From JAYTQG01 sp043746815 (GTDB lineage Bacteria > Actinomycetota > Thermoleophilia > Miltoncostaeales > Miltoncostaeaceae), in NCBI GenBank assembly GCA_043746815.1, contig JAYTQG010000056.1:1-27090 (forward strand): a stretch of DNA of 27,090 nt. The letters are read 5' to 3'. The translations under genes and the position numbers were made by a program. Every line of letters starts with the position of its first letter. Position 1 is the first letter of the stretch. The notes below the pieces were generated by a model. The model was not told the origin of the DNA, did not search any database, and saw only the letters and a list, made by a program, of their open reading frames with translations. Of this stretch, positions 21,488-27,090 are shown piece by piece.

Positions 21488-21559
21488 GGCGACGTGGCGA
21501 AGTGGTAACGCAGCGGTCTGCAAAACCGCCATTCATCGGTTCGAATCCGATCGTCGCCT
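21488..21559 (+). tRNA. tRNA-Cys (anticodon GCA)
   Basis: Acceptor stem GGCGACG/CGTCGCC is perfect with discriminator T. The anticodon stem GCGGT/ACCGC encloses CTGCAAA, giving anticodon GCA at 21520-21522. The T-arm is ATCGG-TTCGAAT-CCGAT. CCA is not encoded. The accessory region begins right after it. Confidence 0.95.
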
Positions 21560-21826
21560 TCCAGCAGAGAAGCCAATTACATCGTGATTACCAGGGAGTT
21601 TTGTCGCTCTTTCAGGAACGTCTCGGTGGTGTGTGGTCCGGCTAAGACCGCCCAAATCCGCCTATTTCGGTGTATGAAAGTCCCGCAAAACGTCCCGCGG
21701 GAGCGGCCGTCGGGGATTGACCGAAGGGTTCCTCTGCGCGGCTGGAAGGGTCAAACCCGATGCCGCAAGAACGCCAACCAGGGGATTGGGCCCTGTGTCG
21801 TCCTTACTGGCGAGCATCCTTGTGCT
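21560..21826. other. Non-coding left edge of accessory island
   Basis: No convincing gene is seen in these 267 bases. They contain CAGGGAGTT at 21592-21600, which recurs after the second tRNA-Cys-like sequence at 25626-25634, and the 24-nt repeat listed separately. Confidence 0.5.
21677..21700 (+). repeat. 24-nt repeat, left copy (possible integrase arm-type site)
   Basis: Contains GTCCCGC twice with a 12-nt period. It matches 25481-25504 in the same orientation at 21 of 24 positions by eye. It lies 117 nt inside the tRNA-Cys end of the accessory region. Confidence 0.5.
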
Positions 21827-22651
21827 GTGAGCAACGTCCCGTACTCGGCTGGGGAGCTTGATCGGCTGTGTCGCTGCCTCGGTGAGGCAATGACCGGTGG
21901 GGAGATACCTGACTTGCTGCATGACGCGGGGGTTGTGCATAAATCGACGGAGAGCACAAAGTGGCGGAGGCTCCGCGATTCTCTCGGAGCGTGCCAGTCG
22001 TCCGATCAAACTGGCGTCGCCGTCGAACGGTTCATCGAAGCAACACTGACTCCCGCCCGGTTTACGAACGAGCCTGCAAAGTTCGACGATCTCCGTGAGG
22101 CCGTGAATCTGATACTGGCTTTGCGTGGCCGTTTCCTCGATGAGGGAGGTCGACTGGCAGCCGTTCAGGTTGCGCGGACCCTCAGTGAAGCTCAGTCTCG
22201 GGCAAGGGGTTTGCGGTCCAAGCTCGAGTCACGTGGCGTCCATCCGGACGTGCTGAGTGCATGTCGGGCGGAGCTTCTCGAGGAGAACTACTTCCACGCG
22301 ATCTTAGAGTCGACGAAGAGCCTCGCCGACAAAATTCGGGGCCGAACTGGCCTTGAGGGGGACGGTGCGCCTCTGGCCGATAAGGCATTCGGTCGAGGCG
22401 CTGGCCTTCCGGCATTTGCGTTCAACGGATTGGAAACCGAAACCGAAATAAGTGAGCATAGCGGTCTGCACAATCTCATCAAAGGACTCTTCGGTGCCTT
22501 CCGCAATCCGACGGCCCACGAACTTCGAACAAAGTGGGAGGTCAGCGAACTCGACGCCCTCGACCTGTTTCAAACGGTCTCGCTTGTGCACCGCCGACTC
22601 GATGCCGGGAACGCCACGTCTGCTTCACCGGCGCCCCGCAATCCGCAATGA
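21827..22651 (+). CDS. Ymh-type (TIGR02391) HEPN-domain protein, candidate RNase
   Basis: The 274-aa product has a helical N-terminal half (residues 1-130) of unknown type. The C-terminal domain reads ELLEENYFHAILESTKSLAD, then KIRGRTGLEGDG, an ADKAFG block, HSGLHNLIKGLFGAFRNPTAH and a terminal helix. This is the Hypoth_Ymh (PF09509/TIGR02391) pattern, a HEPN-fold family. FRNPTAH (Arg226-x4-His231) is the RX4-6H motif of HEPN ribonucleases, so RNA cleavage is plausible; Ymh proteins are found in phages and mobile or defence loci. GTG 21827 is chosen because CATCCT lies 6 nt upstream and the predicted fold starts there. The residues reading upstream look non-coding. Confidence 0.75.
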   Translation: MSNVPYSAGELDRLCRCLGEAMTGGEIPDLLHDAGVVHKSTESTKWRRLRDSLGACQSSDQTGVAVERFIEATLTPARFTNEPAKFDDLREAVNLILALRGRFLDEGGRLAAVQVARTLSEAQSRARGLRSKLESRGVHPDVLSACRAELLEENYFHAILESTKSLADKIRGRTGLEGDGAPLADKAFGRGAGLPAFAFNGLETETEISEHSGLHNLIKGLFGAFRNPTAHELRTKWEVSELDALDLFQTVSLVHRRLDAGNATSASPAPRNPQ

Positions 22652-22822
22652 CACCTAATTCGCGGGCTGATTGCACCGACCGGCCAGGACCAGCTGGGCT
22701 TTCCAGCCAGCGTCGGAGCGCTTAGGGGACCCGAGGCACGAGCCGGGCGTGATCGTCCTCGATCAGGTGTTCGTTGCTAGCTTCTCGAGTGGGGAGGGGC
22801 AAATTCTGATTGAGGCCACCAG
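22652..22822. promoter_or_regulatory. Intergenic region before the second HEPN-like gene
   Basis: The 171-nt gap has no gene. It contains GCTAGCTT near 22776 as a weak -10 candidate and GAGG about 8 nt before ATG 22823 as a probable ribosome binding site. Confidence 0.3.
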
Positions 22823-23443
22823 ATGAGTGAGATTCTGCCGAGCATTTTCGGGGCCGACTATCGGGCGGGATTCCACGGGGGGCTATTCGACGCAGCCTTG
22901 GTGTCAGGTCCTGACAAATGGTTCCCGTACTGCGAGGGTTTCCGGCGCGCCGCCGACGCGATCGTTGACGGCGTAGAGCTCTCGCCGCGGAGTCAAAATT
23001 TGTTGATCTACCCCGTTCTCTATCTCTACCGGCATCACATCGAGCTTGCCCTGAAGCTCATCTACTTGGAGGGCGCGGAGCGGAACCTGTCCAACGGTTC
23101 CTTTCTCGCCACCCATGATCTGAACAAGTTATGGGCGAAGGCCAAAGGAGTCCTTGCCAGCGGCGACCTTCTTCACGGCCAAGGCGTCGACTTCGAAACG
23201 GTTGAGCGGCTTATTGAGGAACTTCATGAGGTAGACCCTCACGGCGAGGCGTTTCGGTATCCCGTCGGTCGAAGACAAGAACCAAGCCTGCCAGTTGGCC
23301 TCACTCACGCGAACTTCGGCGCAGTTCGATCCGCAGTCGGCCTGTTGGCCGATTCGCTCGACGTTGCACGGATGGCGATTTGCTACACGCCCGCCCTGCA
23401 GCCCGAACTTCAGCGCCTCATGGAAGAAGAATGGACCCCCTGA
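22823..23443 (+). CDS. Unknown 206-aa protein, possibly HEPN-like
   Basis: I cannot name the family with certainty. The helical sequence LIYPVLYLYRHHIELALKLI (61-80) followed by THDLNKLWAKAKGVL (97-111) resembles HEPN-type all-alpha proteins, in which a hydrophobic helix with charged residues precedes a conserved HDL motif. A clear RX4-6H nuclease motif is not seen. The C-terminus (LLADSLDVARMAICYTP) is also helical. No signal peptide or membrane segment is seen. The start is ATG 22823 with an upstream GAGG. It sits 171 nt after the Ymh-type HEPN gene on the same strand and may form a pair with it. Confidence 0.6.
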   Translation: MSEILPSIFGADYRAGFHGGLFDAALVSGPDKWFPYCEGFRRAADAIVDGVELSPRSQNLLIYPVLYLYRHHIELALKLIYLEGAERNLSNGSFLATHDLNKLWAKAKGVLASGDLLHGQGVDFETVERLIEELHEVDPHGEAFRYPVGRRQEPSLPVGLTHANFGAVRSAVGLLADSLDVARMAICYTPALQPELQRLMEEEWTP

Positions 23444-23458
23444 GCCAGGATATCAGTG

Positions 23459-23671
23459 TTACGACTCCAGCCGTTCCTTGGACGGGACCGTTCTGGCTGG
23501 CAATGAGCCCTTCGCCGAGGCTACGTTCGTCTCAGCGGGTGTTTGTCGTTGTTGTGAGATGTCGGTAGGTGAGCCACGGAGGCACTCGTCCTGGACCGTG
23601 TCAACTTGGTGTGCCCGGTGGCTAAAGATCGTCGCGACCCGAAAGCGTGTGTCCTCGTCGAGGTTGAAAAT
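23459..23671 (-). pseudogene. Remnant of a DUF5615-like PIN toxin
   Basis: Read on the minus strand from 23671, the sequence encodes IFNLDEDTRFRVATIFSH followed by RAHQVDTVQDECLRGSPTDI. This fits the start of DUF5615 PIN-like toxins ([FL]LDEd...va..l...GHdV.tv.d..l.G..D..i). No proper start codon is present (a stop immediately precedes ATT). The usual downstream [LV]vTxD motif is missing before the stop at 23459, so the gene is truncated at both ends. Similarity is judged by eye only. Confidence 0.5.
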
Positions 23672-23792
23672 TCACGCAGCAGGTAGGCGGCAAGGGACCG
23701 CCGGGCTGCCCGCTCTGTCCCCTGGCGCATCCGTGACGGAACGATGCGGTCTTGCCCATCTCGCGCCGGCTAACCATGACCACCACGCCCGC

Positions 23793-23950
23793 TTACACAA
23801 ACAAACTGACGTCCGCCGCGGAGAGACGGGGATTTGTCTCGAAAACAGGAGTACTTACAGTGTAGTCGCAGGAACGGTGATTGACCTGCCCTCCTCGACG
23901 CGCAAGACTAACTCCACAAAGGCGTCGATGGCGATTGGAGGGGCACCGAA
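23793..23950 (-). pseudogene. Possible frameshifted remnant of a DUF433-like antitoxin
   Basis: On the minus strand one frame reads GAPPIAIDAFVELVLRVEEG and stops at 23855. A second frame then reads VFETNPRLSAADVSLFV and stops at 23793. Joined, they resemble the DUF433 pattern (P...I.vd.lvelv..G.s ... yP.Ls.aDv...l). DUF433 proteins are the usual partners of DUF5615 toxins, and the toxin-like remnant lies downstream on the same strand, which supports the call. It is weak on its own. Confidence 0.35.
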
Positions 23951-24610
23951 GTGACTTCTCGTGGGTTGAGGTGGGTGGCGGCAATTGCTGCTGTGGGGGC
24001 GGGTTCGGCCGTTGCCGTGACTGCAGTCCAGCTCGGCGGAGCGGCAAAACCCGAGGCCGTCCAGGTGTTGTCGCCTCCAAACGTTCCGCTCGCTGCTCCT
24101 CCGGTTGCGGCGGGAGCCGGGGCAAGTATTGAATTCCGGTCGCCCCAAGCGGTCGCCGCGCTGGGAAACAACTCAGCACTTGCGGCCGCGCCGTGGCTCT
24201 TCCAGCCGAAGGGTTCGCCGATCTATGCCGCTGAGGCGGTGCGGCCATCTTTGGCGTTTCCGGTCGGCACGACCTACGCGCAGGCCCTCGAGGCCCTCTA
24301 CGCCTCAGTGGCGACGACGGGTGGAATTCCAGCCGGAGCCAAGCTGGGGAAGCCGCTTCCCGCAGGCCAAGTACTCGTTCCCGGGACCAAGACAAGTGGC
24401 GTCGTCTTAGACTTGCGGGCACCCTGGGGGTATGAGGAAACGTCCGGCGCGATCGCGTCTCCGACGGTGCTCTTTCCATCAAGTTGGAGTCCTGATCAAA
24501 TCGCGGGAGCGATTCGCGACGCGAGGACAAGCGGGGTCGGAATACCACCCGGAGCGAGTGTCGCTGTGCCATCGCTGCCGACTTGTGAGAAGGGGGGTCC
24601 GGCATGCTAG
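23951..24610 (+). CDS. Membrane-anchored or secreted protein with internal repeat, unknown
   Basis: The 219-aa product has an N-terminal signal/anchor (residues 3-26, basic start then AAIAAVGAGSAVAVTAVQL). A Pro/Ala-rich linker and two related units follow: one ends GGIPAGAKLGKPLPAG (about residue 125) and one ends GVGIPPGASVAVPSLP (about 205), each preceded by a helix (YAQALEALYASV; DQIAGAIRDARTS). The C-terminus has two cysteines (CEKGGPAC). The family is unknown. GTG 23951 is supported by GGAGGGG 7 nt upstream. The stop overlaps the next gene by 7 nt, indicating co-translation. Confidence 0.65.
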   Translation: MTSRGLRWVAAIAAVGAGSAVAVTAVQLGGAAKPEAVQVLSPPNVPLAAPPVAAGAGASIEFRSPQAVAALGNNSALAAAPWLFQPKGSPIYAAEAVRPSLAFPVGTTYAQALEALYASVATTGGIPAGAKLGKPLPAGQVLVPGTKTSGVVLDLRAPWGYEETSGAIASPTVLFPSSWSPDQIAGAIRDARTSGVGIPPGASVAVPSLPTCEKGGPAC

Positions 24611-25023
24611 AAGCGCAAGGCGAAAAGAGCGTCACAGATCGTTCGACCCGAGTCAGGTCCTTGTTGTCTGCGCTCGCCGCGGGTAGCGCGTTGGTGTTCT
24701 CGATGGGCAACGCTCCCGCCGCGCGAGCATCATCCAACTTCAGCTGTAACCTCGGTAGTATCCCGGCGTACTACCCGGTCTGTGGCCCGGATCCTGCGTG
24801 CACCACCAGCACCGCAATCCAGACGTCCCACGCATCATCGTGGCCATTCAAACTATGGATCGGCCCACCAGCGGCTCAGACGCAGTGGTATAGGGGCCAG
24901 TACGCCCAGTTCGGTTGGATCTACTCGAACTACCCATACTCCGCCAACGTCGCCTATCGGGTGGCCCGGTCGGGCACGGCTACCACCCTCTGGCAAAGTA
25001 CCTCGTTCGGGATCTGCACCTGA
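24604..25023 (+). CDS. Small secreted cysteine-containing protein, unknown
   Basis: The 139-aa product has a signal peptide (RSLLSALAAGSALVFSMGNA then PAARASS, cleavage probably near residue 43). A mature domain of about 95 residues follows, rich in aromatic residues and Ser/Thr, with cysteines in FSCNLG, PVCGP, PACTT and GICT that could form two disulfides. The aromatic segments (WPFKLWIGPP; FGWIYSNYPY) suggest a compact beta domain. The family is not recognised. ATG 24604 overlaps the end of the preceding gene. The two exported products may act together at the cell surface. Confidence 0.6.
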   Translation: MLEAQGEKSVTDRSTRVRSLLSALAAGSALVFSMGNAPAARASSNFSCNLGSIPAYYPVCGPDPACTTSTAIQTSHASSWPFKLWIGPPAAQTQWYRGQYAQFGWIYSNYPYSANVAYRVARSGTATTLWQSTSFGICT

Positions 25024-25147
25024 GAGTCAGCGCGAGGGCCGCGACCTCTTTGGAGTGACCCGCGCAGTGAGTTCAGCGTCGCTCCATCTCACGTGACCAC
25101 CCCACGTCGGATCGCGCCAGCGCTCGGCCACCGCCACCCAGAGATCG

Positions 25148-25194
25148 TGGCACGCGTTTGCATCCAGAGGTCGTCCGGATGCAAACGCGTGCCA
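25148..25194. repeat. Perfect 18-bp inverted repeat with 11-nt loop
   Basis: Arms TGGCACGCGTTTGCATCC and GGATGCAAACGCGTGCCA are exact reverse complements, separated by AGAGGTCGTCC. It would form a strong hairpin, 125 nt after the last secreted-protein gene. No T-run follows, so it is not a standard intrinsic terminator. It could be a terminator variant, a protein-binding palindrome or the trace of a small mobile repeat. Confidence 0.85.
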
Positions 25195-25480
25195 ACAGCT
25201 ATGCCGCCCCTACCCGCATCGCGGCCGCCGCCGCGCGAAACGCCAGACCTCCTCGTACACCGCGCCCACCGCGGAACGTCCGGCGCCCGGTCGATCGCGG
25301 AGTTCATCAGAACAGCCGTCTACTACCGGGCCTCTGACGGTTCGCAGCTGGCCCTGCCGTATCATCAGTCTCGTCGAGGCGCGCCATCGGCTTCGGGCAA
25401 ACCGGGCGGGACCCGTGCCAGGCGCAACGCCAATCTATTCGGGAACTGACGCCCTTCGCCGCCCAACTTTCCGGGCATTC

Positions 25481-25504
25481 AAAGTCCCGCACAGCGTCCC
25501 GCAG
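25481..25504 (+). repeat. 24-nt repeat, right copy (possible integrase arm-type site)
   Basis: Same orientation as 21677-21700 with three mismatches, again containing two GTCCCGC units 12 nt apart. It lies 33 nt before the second tRNA-Cys-like sequence. Confidence 0.5.
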
Positions 25505-25537
25505 GTCTTCAAGATAGCCACCAGATGGCTCTACTAG

Positions 25538-25606
25538 GGCGATTGCGGCAACTGCTGGGTCGGTCTGCAAAACCGTTATTCGTGGGTTCAAATCCCACCG
25601 TCGCCT
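25538..25606 (+). tRNA. tRNA-Cys-like sequence (anticodon GCA), possibly degenerate
   Basis: It folds with a perfect T-arm (GTGGG-TTCAAAT-CCCAC), an anticodon loop CTGCAAA on a four-pair stem (CGGT/ACCG), and a short, irregular D-arm. The acceptor stem GGCGATT/CGTCGCC has a G-T pair and one mismatch. It is about 3 nt shorter than the tRNA-Cys at 21488. The two share GGTCTGCAAAACCG and CGTCGCCTT exactly, but the T-arm differs by compensatory pairs, so this is a separate tRNA-Cys lineage rather than a simple duplicate. Confidence 0.55.
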
Positions 25607-26151
25607 TCTCGGAGTGGGTTATTTGCAGGGAGTTCTTCGTGAGCGGGTGAGGTTGCGCGAAACTTCCGTCAGACCGCTGCGCATCGCTTCGGACGAATCG
25701 CTATATCTCTATTTCCAGGTGGTTTTCGTCTGGATGCGCGTGGTAGTGGTCCCGGTACGCCCCGTTTTTGGCGGGCACTGGCGCATTTCTGGCGCATTCA
25801 GGAGCAGGAGTTTCGTCGGCAATTCGTCGATGTGTCCGACGTCTTGTGGGTGCCCGATCGTCCTGTCGCTCGGCGTCGATCAGACCGCAGCGCGGGGCGA
25901 GTATGAGCGGGGTCCAGACTCTCGGGGGCAACCTGCCCAACGCGCCTTTGAGGGCTCGGCTGGCTATGGGAGGGCGCTGAGCCAGCAGGCTCCGGTGAAT
26001 TTACAAAGGCTAACCAGCCAGGGTGGATCGGTTAGGGTTTGTCGCTGGCTGGCCGCCCGGGCGGTCAGTTGATGCCACGCCGTTCCCGGCCACCGTGATT
26101 GCCGGCCATCTCAGCGGCGCCAGCCGTTGCCCCTTCGTCCGCCTGGCCGGG
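25607..26151. other. Gene-poor region right of the tRNA-Cys-like sequence
   Basis: No supported gene is seen in these 545 bases on either strand. They contain CAGGGAGTT (25626-25634), as after the first tRNA-Cys, and the 11-nt tandem repeat at 25778-25799. Confidence 0.5.
25778..25799 (+). repeat. Tandem 11-nt repeat (CTGGCGCATTT / CTGGCGCATTC)
   Basis: Two adjacent 11-nt units differ only in the last base. Short tandem motifs of this kind near a tRNA end resemble arm-type integrase binding sites. They differ from the GTCCCGC repeats on the other side of the tRNA-like sequence. Confidence 0.5.
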
Positions 26152-26574
26152 CTACCGGGGTTTGGACAGTCGCGCGTCGAAGGTGGCTGGTGTCAGTACC
26201 GGGGGTGTCTGCTCTGGCCAGTCGAGGAGGTCCCGGTCACCGGAGATGATCGCGTCGGCGCCGGTCTGGCGGGCGAGGGCGATCAGGTAGTCGTCGTCGC
26301 GGTCACGTGTGATTGGGGGCCCGACTGTGGGGTCTTCGTGTAAGCCATCGGCGGTTTCGAGGACGTCGGTGAGGAACGACGTGGCGAGGTCCGTGGGGAT
26401 CAGGCGTGTGATCTTCGGGCGGGAGATGACCTTGCGGATCTCGTCGATCAACGTTGGGCAGAGGATGACCTCGAAGTCGTGGGTGGCGTGCATCCACGCG
26501 TGAACGATGTGGTGGGCGGGGCCAGTGGAGATCAGGGCTGACACCCAGACGTTGGTGTCGAGAACGACCCGCAG
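26152..26574 (-). CDS. Toxin, PIN-domain ribonuclease (PF13470-like), CTG start proposed
   Basis: The 140-aa reading begins LRVVLDTNVWVSALISTG, the standard start of this PIN family (usually MRVVLDTN). It continues with CPTLIDEIRKVI (Glu45), the aspartates of RDRDDDYLIALA, and IISGDRDLLDW. In this frame there is no ATG, GTG or TTG before the conserved start; CTG at 26574 sits exactly where Met is expected, with AGGGTGA 7 nt upstream. A GTG start at 26544 would delete the catalytic Asp6, so CTG is preferred. It lies 7 nt after the antitoxin stop and should be an RNase. Confidence 0.82.
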   Translation of the reverse strand: MRVVLDTNVWVSALISTGPAHHIVHAWMHATHDFEVILCPTLIDEIRKVISRPKITRLIPTDLATSFLTDVLETADGLHEDPTVGPPITRDRDDDYLIALARQTGADAIISGDRDLLDWPEQTPPVLTPATFDARLSKPR

Positions 26575-26581
26575 TGGCCGG

Positions 26582-26899
26582 TCACCCTGATTGGTGACGG
26601 CGAACCTCGCGCGATTCGTTGACCGCGAGTTTCATCGCTTCGTCCTCACCCAAACCAGCCTGGTTATTCGAAGTGGCGTTCGCCGCGACTGCGTCGCGGA
26701 CCGGCCGGTTGAACGCCTCCCATGCCGCCTGGCGGCTCACGCCGAGGGCCTGGGCGATCTGCTCCCAGCTTGCCCCGTCGCTGCGGGCGCTTCGAACGGT
26801 CTCCCGGCGTAGCTCATCAAGCTCCGCCTGCCCTGAGGTCAACACGTGAAGTGCCCTCAACGGGTCACGGGGGAGGGTCGATCGAACAAGGACACTCAT
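26582..26899 (-). CDS. Antitoxin with helix-turn-helix, partner of PIN toxin
   Basis: The 105-aa product starts MSVLVRSTLPRDPLRALHVL. It contains an HTH (ARSDGASWEQIAQALGVSRQ then AAWEAFNRPV) seen in actinobacterial antitoxins that precede PIN-family toxins. The C-terminal tail (GEDEAMKLAVNESREV) would contact the toxin. ATG 26899 is chosen because TACCTT lies 6 nt upstream, a leaderless start. The toxin frame follows after 7 nt. Confidence 0.82.
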   Translation of the reverse strand: MSVLVRSTLPRDPLRALHVLTSGQAELDELRRETVRSARSDGASWEQIAQALGVSRQAAWEAFNRPVRDAVAANATSNNQAGLGEDEAMKLAVNESREVRRHQSG

Positions 26900-26905
26900 G
26901 TTGTC

Positions 26906-26911
26906 AAGGTA
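26906..26911 (-). promoter_or_regulatory. Leaderless -10 (TACCTT) of the HTH antitoxin
   Basis: TACCTT on the minus strand ends 6 nt before the ATG at 26899, with no ribosome binding site between. Confidence 0.5.
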
Positions 26912-27010
26912 CCCTGACACGCGGGTCGGTGCAACCCATGGCGGCATCGCGCCCCAGGTCTGACCAGAGGCGCTTCAGCCTCTTCGACGGGACTGTCAGA
27001 CGCTCCCTTG

Positions 27011-27088
27011 TCAAGTGGTGGCTTGGAGTCGCGGGTTGGGCCGGTCTCGTTCGTCGTTCCACATGCGTCGGATGACGCGGTTTGCGAG
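27011..27088 (-). CDS. Possible C-terminal end of a gene entering from the right
   Basis: A minus-strand frame open from the window edge reads LANRVIRRMWNDERDRPNPR and a few more residues before a TGA at 27011-27013. The composition is protein-like, but 25 codons are not enough to identify it or prove it is coding. Confidence 0.25.
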   Translation of the reverse strand, partial: LANRVIRRMWNDERDRPNPRLQATT

Positions 27089-27090
27089 GT

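Larger units (their letters stand above)
25024..25537. other. Gene-poor right part of the accessory island
   Basis: Open frames exist but none has a convincing start, ribosome site or recognisable product. The stretch carries the long inverted repeat at 25148-25194 and the right copy of the 24-nt repeat at 25481-25504. Confidence 0.45.

Noticed and set aside
23559..23954. Plus-strand frame ending in a GTGA overlap with the 23951 gene
   Set aside because: The 4-nt overlap is suggestive, but the product has no fold-like pattern and lies antisense to more convincing toxin-antitoxin remnants.
23793..24737. 314-aa minus-strand open frame
   Set aside because: Mostly antisense to the signal-anchored gene, with low-complexity Arg/Pro/Ser sequence; only its last part is noted as a possible DUF433 remnant.
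25307..25591. Minus-strand frame near the tRNA-Cys-like sequence as an integrase C-terminus
   Set aside because: No tyrosine recombinase motif (HxxR, Y) is present in any frame nearby.
25614..26072. 152-aa plus-strand open frame
   Set aside because: Composition is not protein-like, there is no ribosome site, and it contains the tandem 11-nt repeat.
1..27090. CRISPR array, IS element or prophage structural genes
   Set aside because: No spaced identical repeats, transposase motifs or phage structural proteins were seen on either strand.

Overview
The window is high-GC bacterial DNA, most likely a chromosome segment of an actinobacterium (Actinomycetota). The signs are a sufR-like regulator divergent from sufB(D), a WhiG/FliA-type sigma factor, an EF-G2-like GTPase, an FdxA-type ferredoxin next to an Mrp ATPase that lacks the C-terminal CxxC, tRNA genes without encoded CCA, and many genes whose start codon lies 6-7 nt after a TAnnnT -10 hexamer (leaderless promoters). 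I cannot place it at genus level.

Layout. 1-2317: Fe-S cluster assembly (start of sufD, sufB, divergent sufR-like repressor). 2367-6163: a membrane protein, a glutathione S-transferase-like protein divergent from a short MDR-family dehydrogenase-like protein, a small membrane protein, and a three-gene operon (thioesterase, amidohydrolase, 89-aa protein) joined by two 4-nt GTGA overlaps. 6160-8568: an 802-aa membrane PAS-GGDEF-EAL cyclic-di-GMP protein. 8725-11188: an NTF2-like protein, then a minus-strand operon of MBL hydrolase, Mrp ATPase and ferredoxin, each overlapping the next by 4 nt. 11270-12445: an exported HExxH metallopeptidase. 12440-13904: two oppositely oriented PIN-toxin modules bracketed by a response-regulator gene fragment and the intact response regulator it resembles. 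13937-15807: a sensor kinase/response regulator pair. 15813-17239: an esterase divergent from an RpiB-family isomerase plus a small membrane protein. 17288-21307: WhiG-like sigma factor, a 54-aa protein, an EF-G2-like GTPase with a degenerate G4 motif, and a Nif3/DUF34 protein.

From 21344 the content becomes accessory. A tRNA-Gly and a tRNA-Cys are followed by about 4 kb holding a Ymh-type HEPN protein, a second possible HEPN-like protein, the remains of what looks like a DUF433/DUF5615 toxin-antitoxin pair, and two secreted or anchored proteins. This stretch ends at a second, divergent tRNA-Cys-like sequence at 25538. Related 24-nt repeats lie just inside both ends and another tandem repeat lies just beyond, which suggests one or more integrative elements at a tRNA-Cys locus; no integrase gene is visible. 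Further right is a third PIN-toxin module (26152-26899). The best candidates for something undescribed are the HEPN genes and secreted pair in this island, the EF-G2 protein with an SMLD G4 motif, and the response-regulator repeat flanking the toxin-antitoxin pair.
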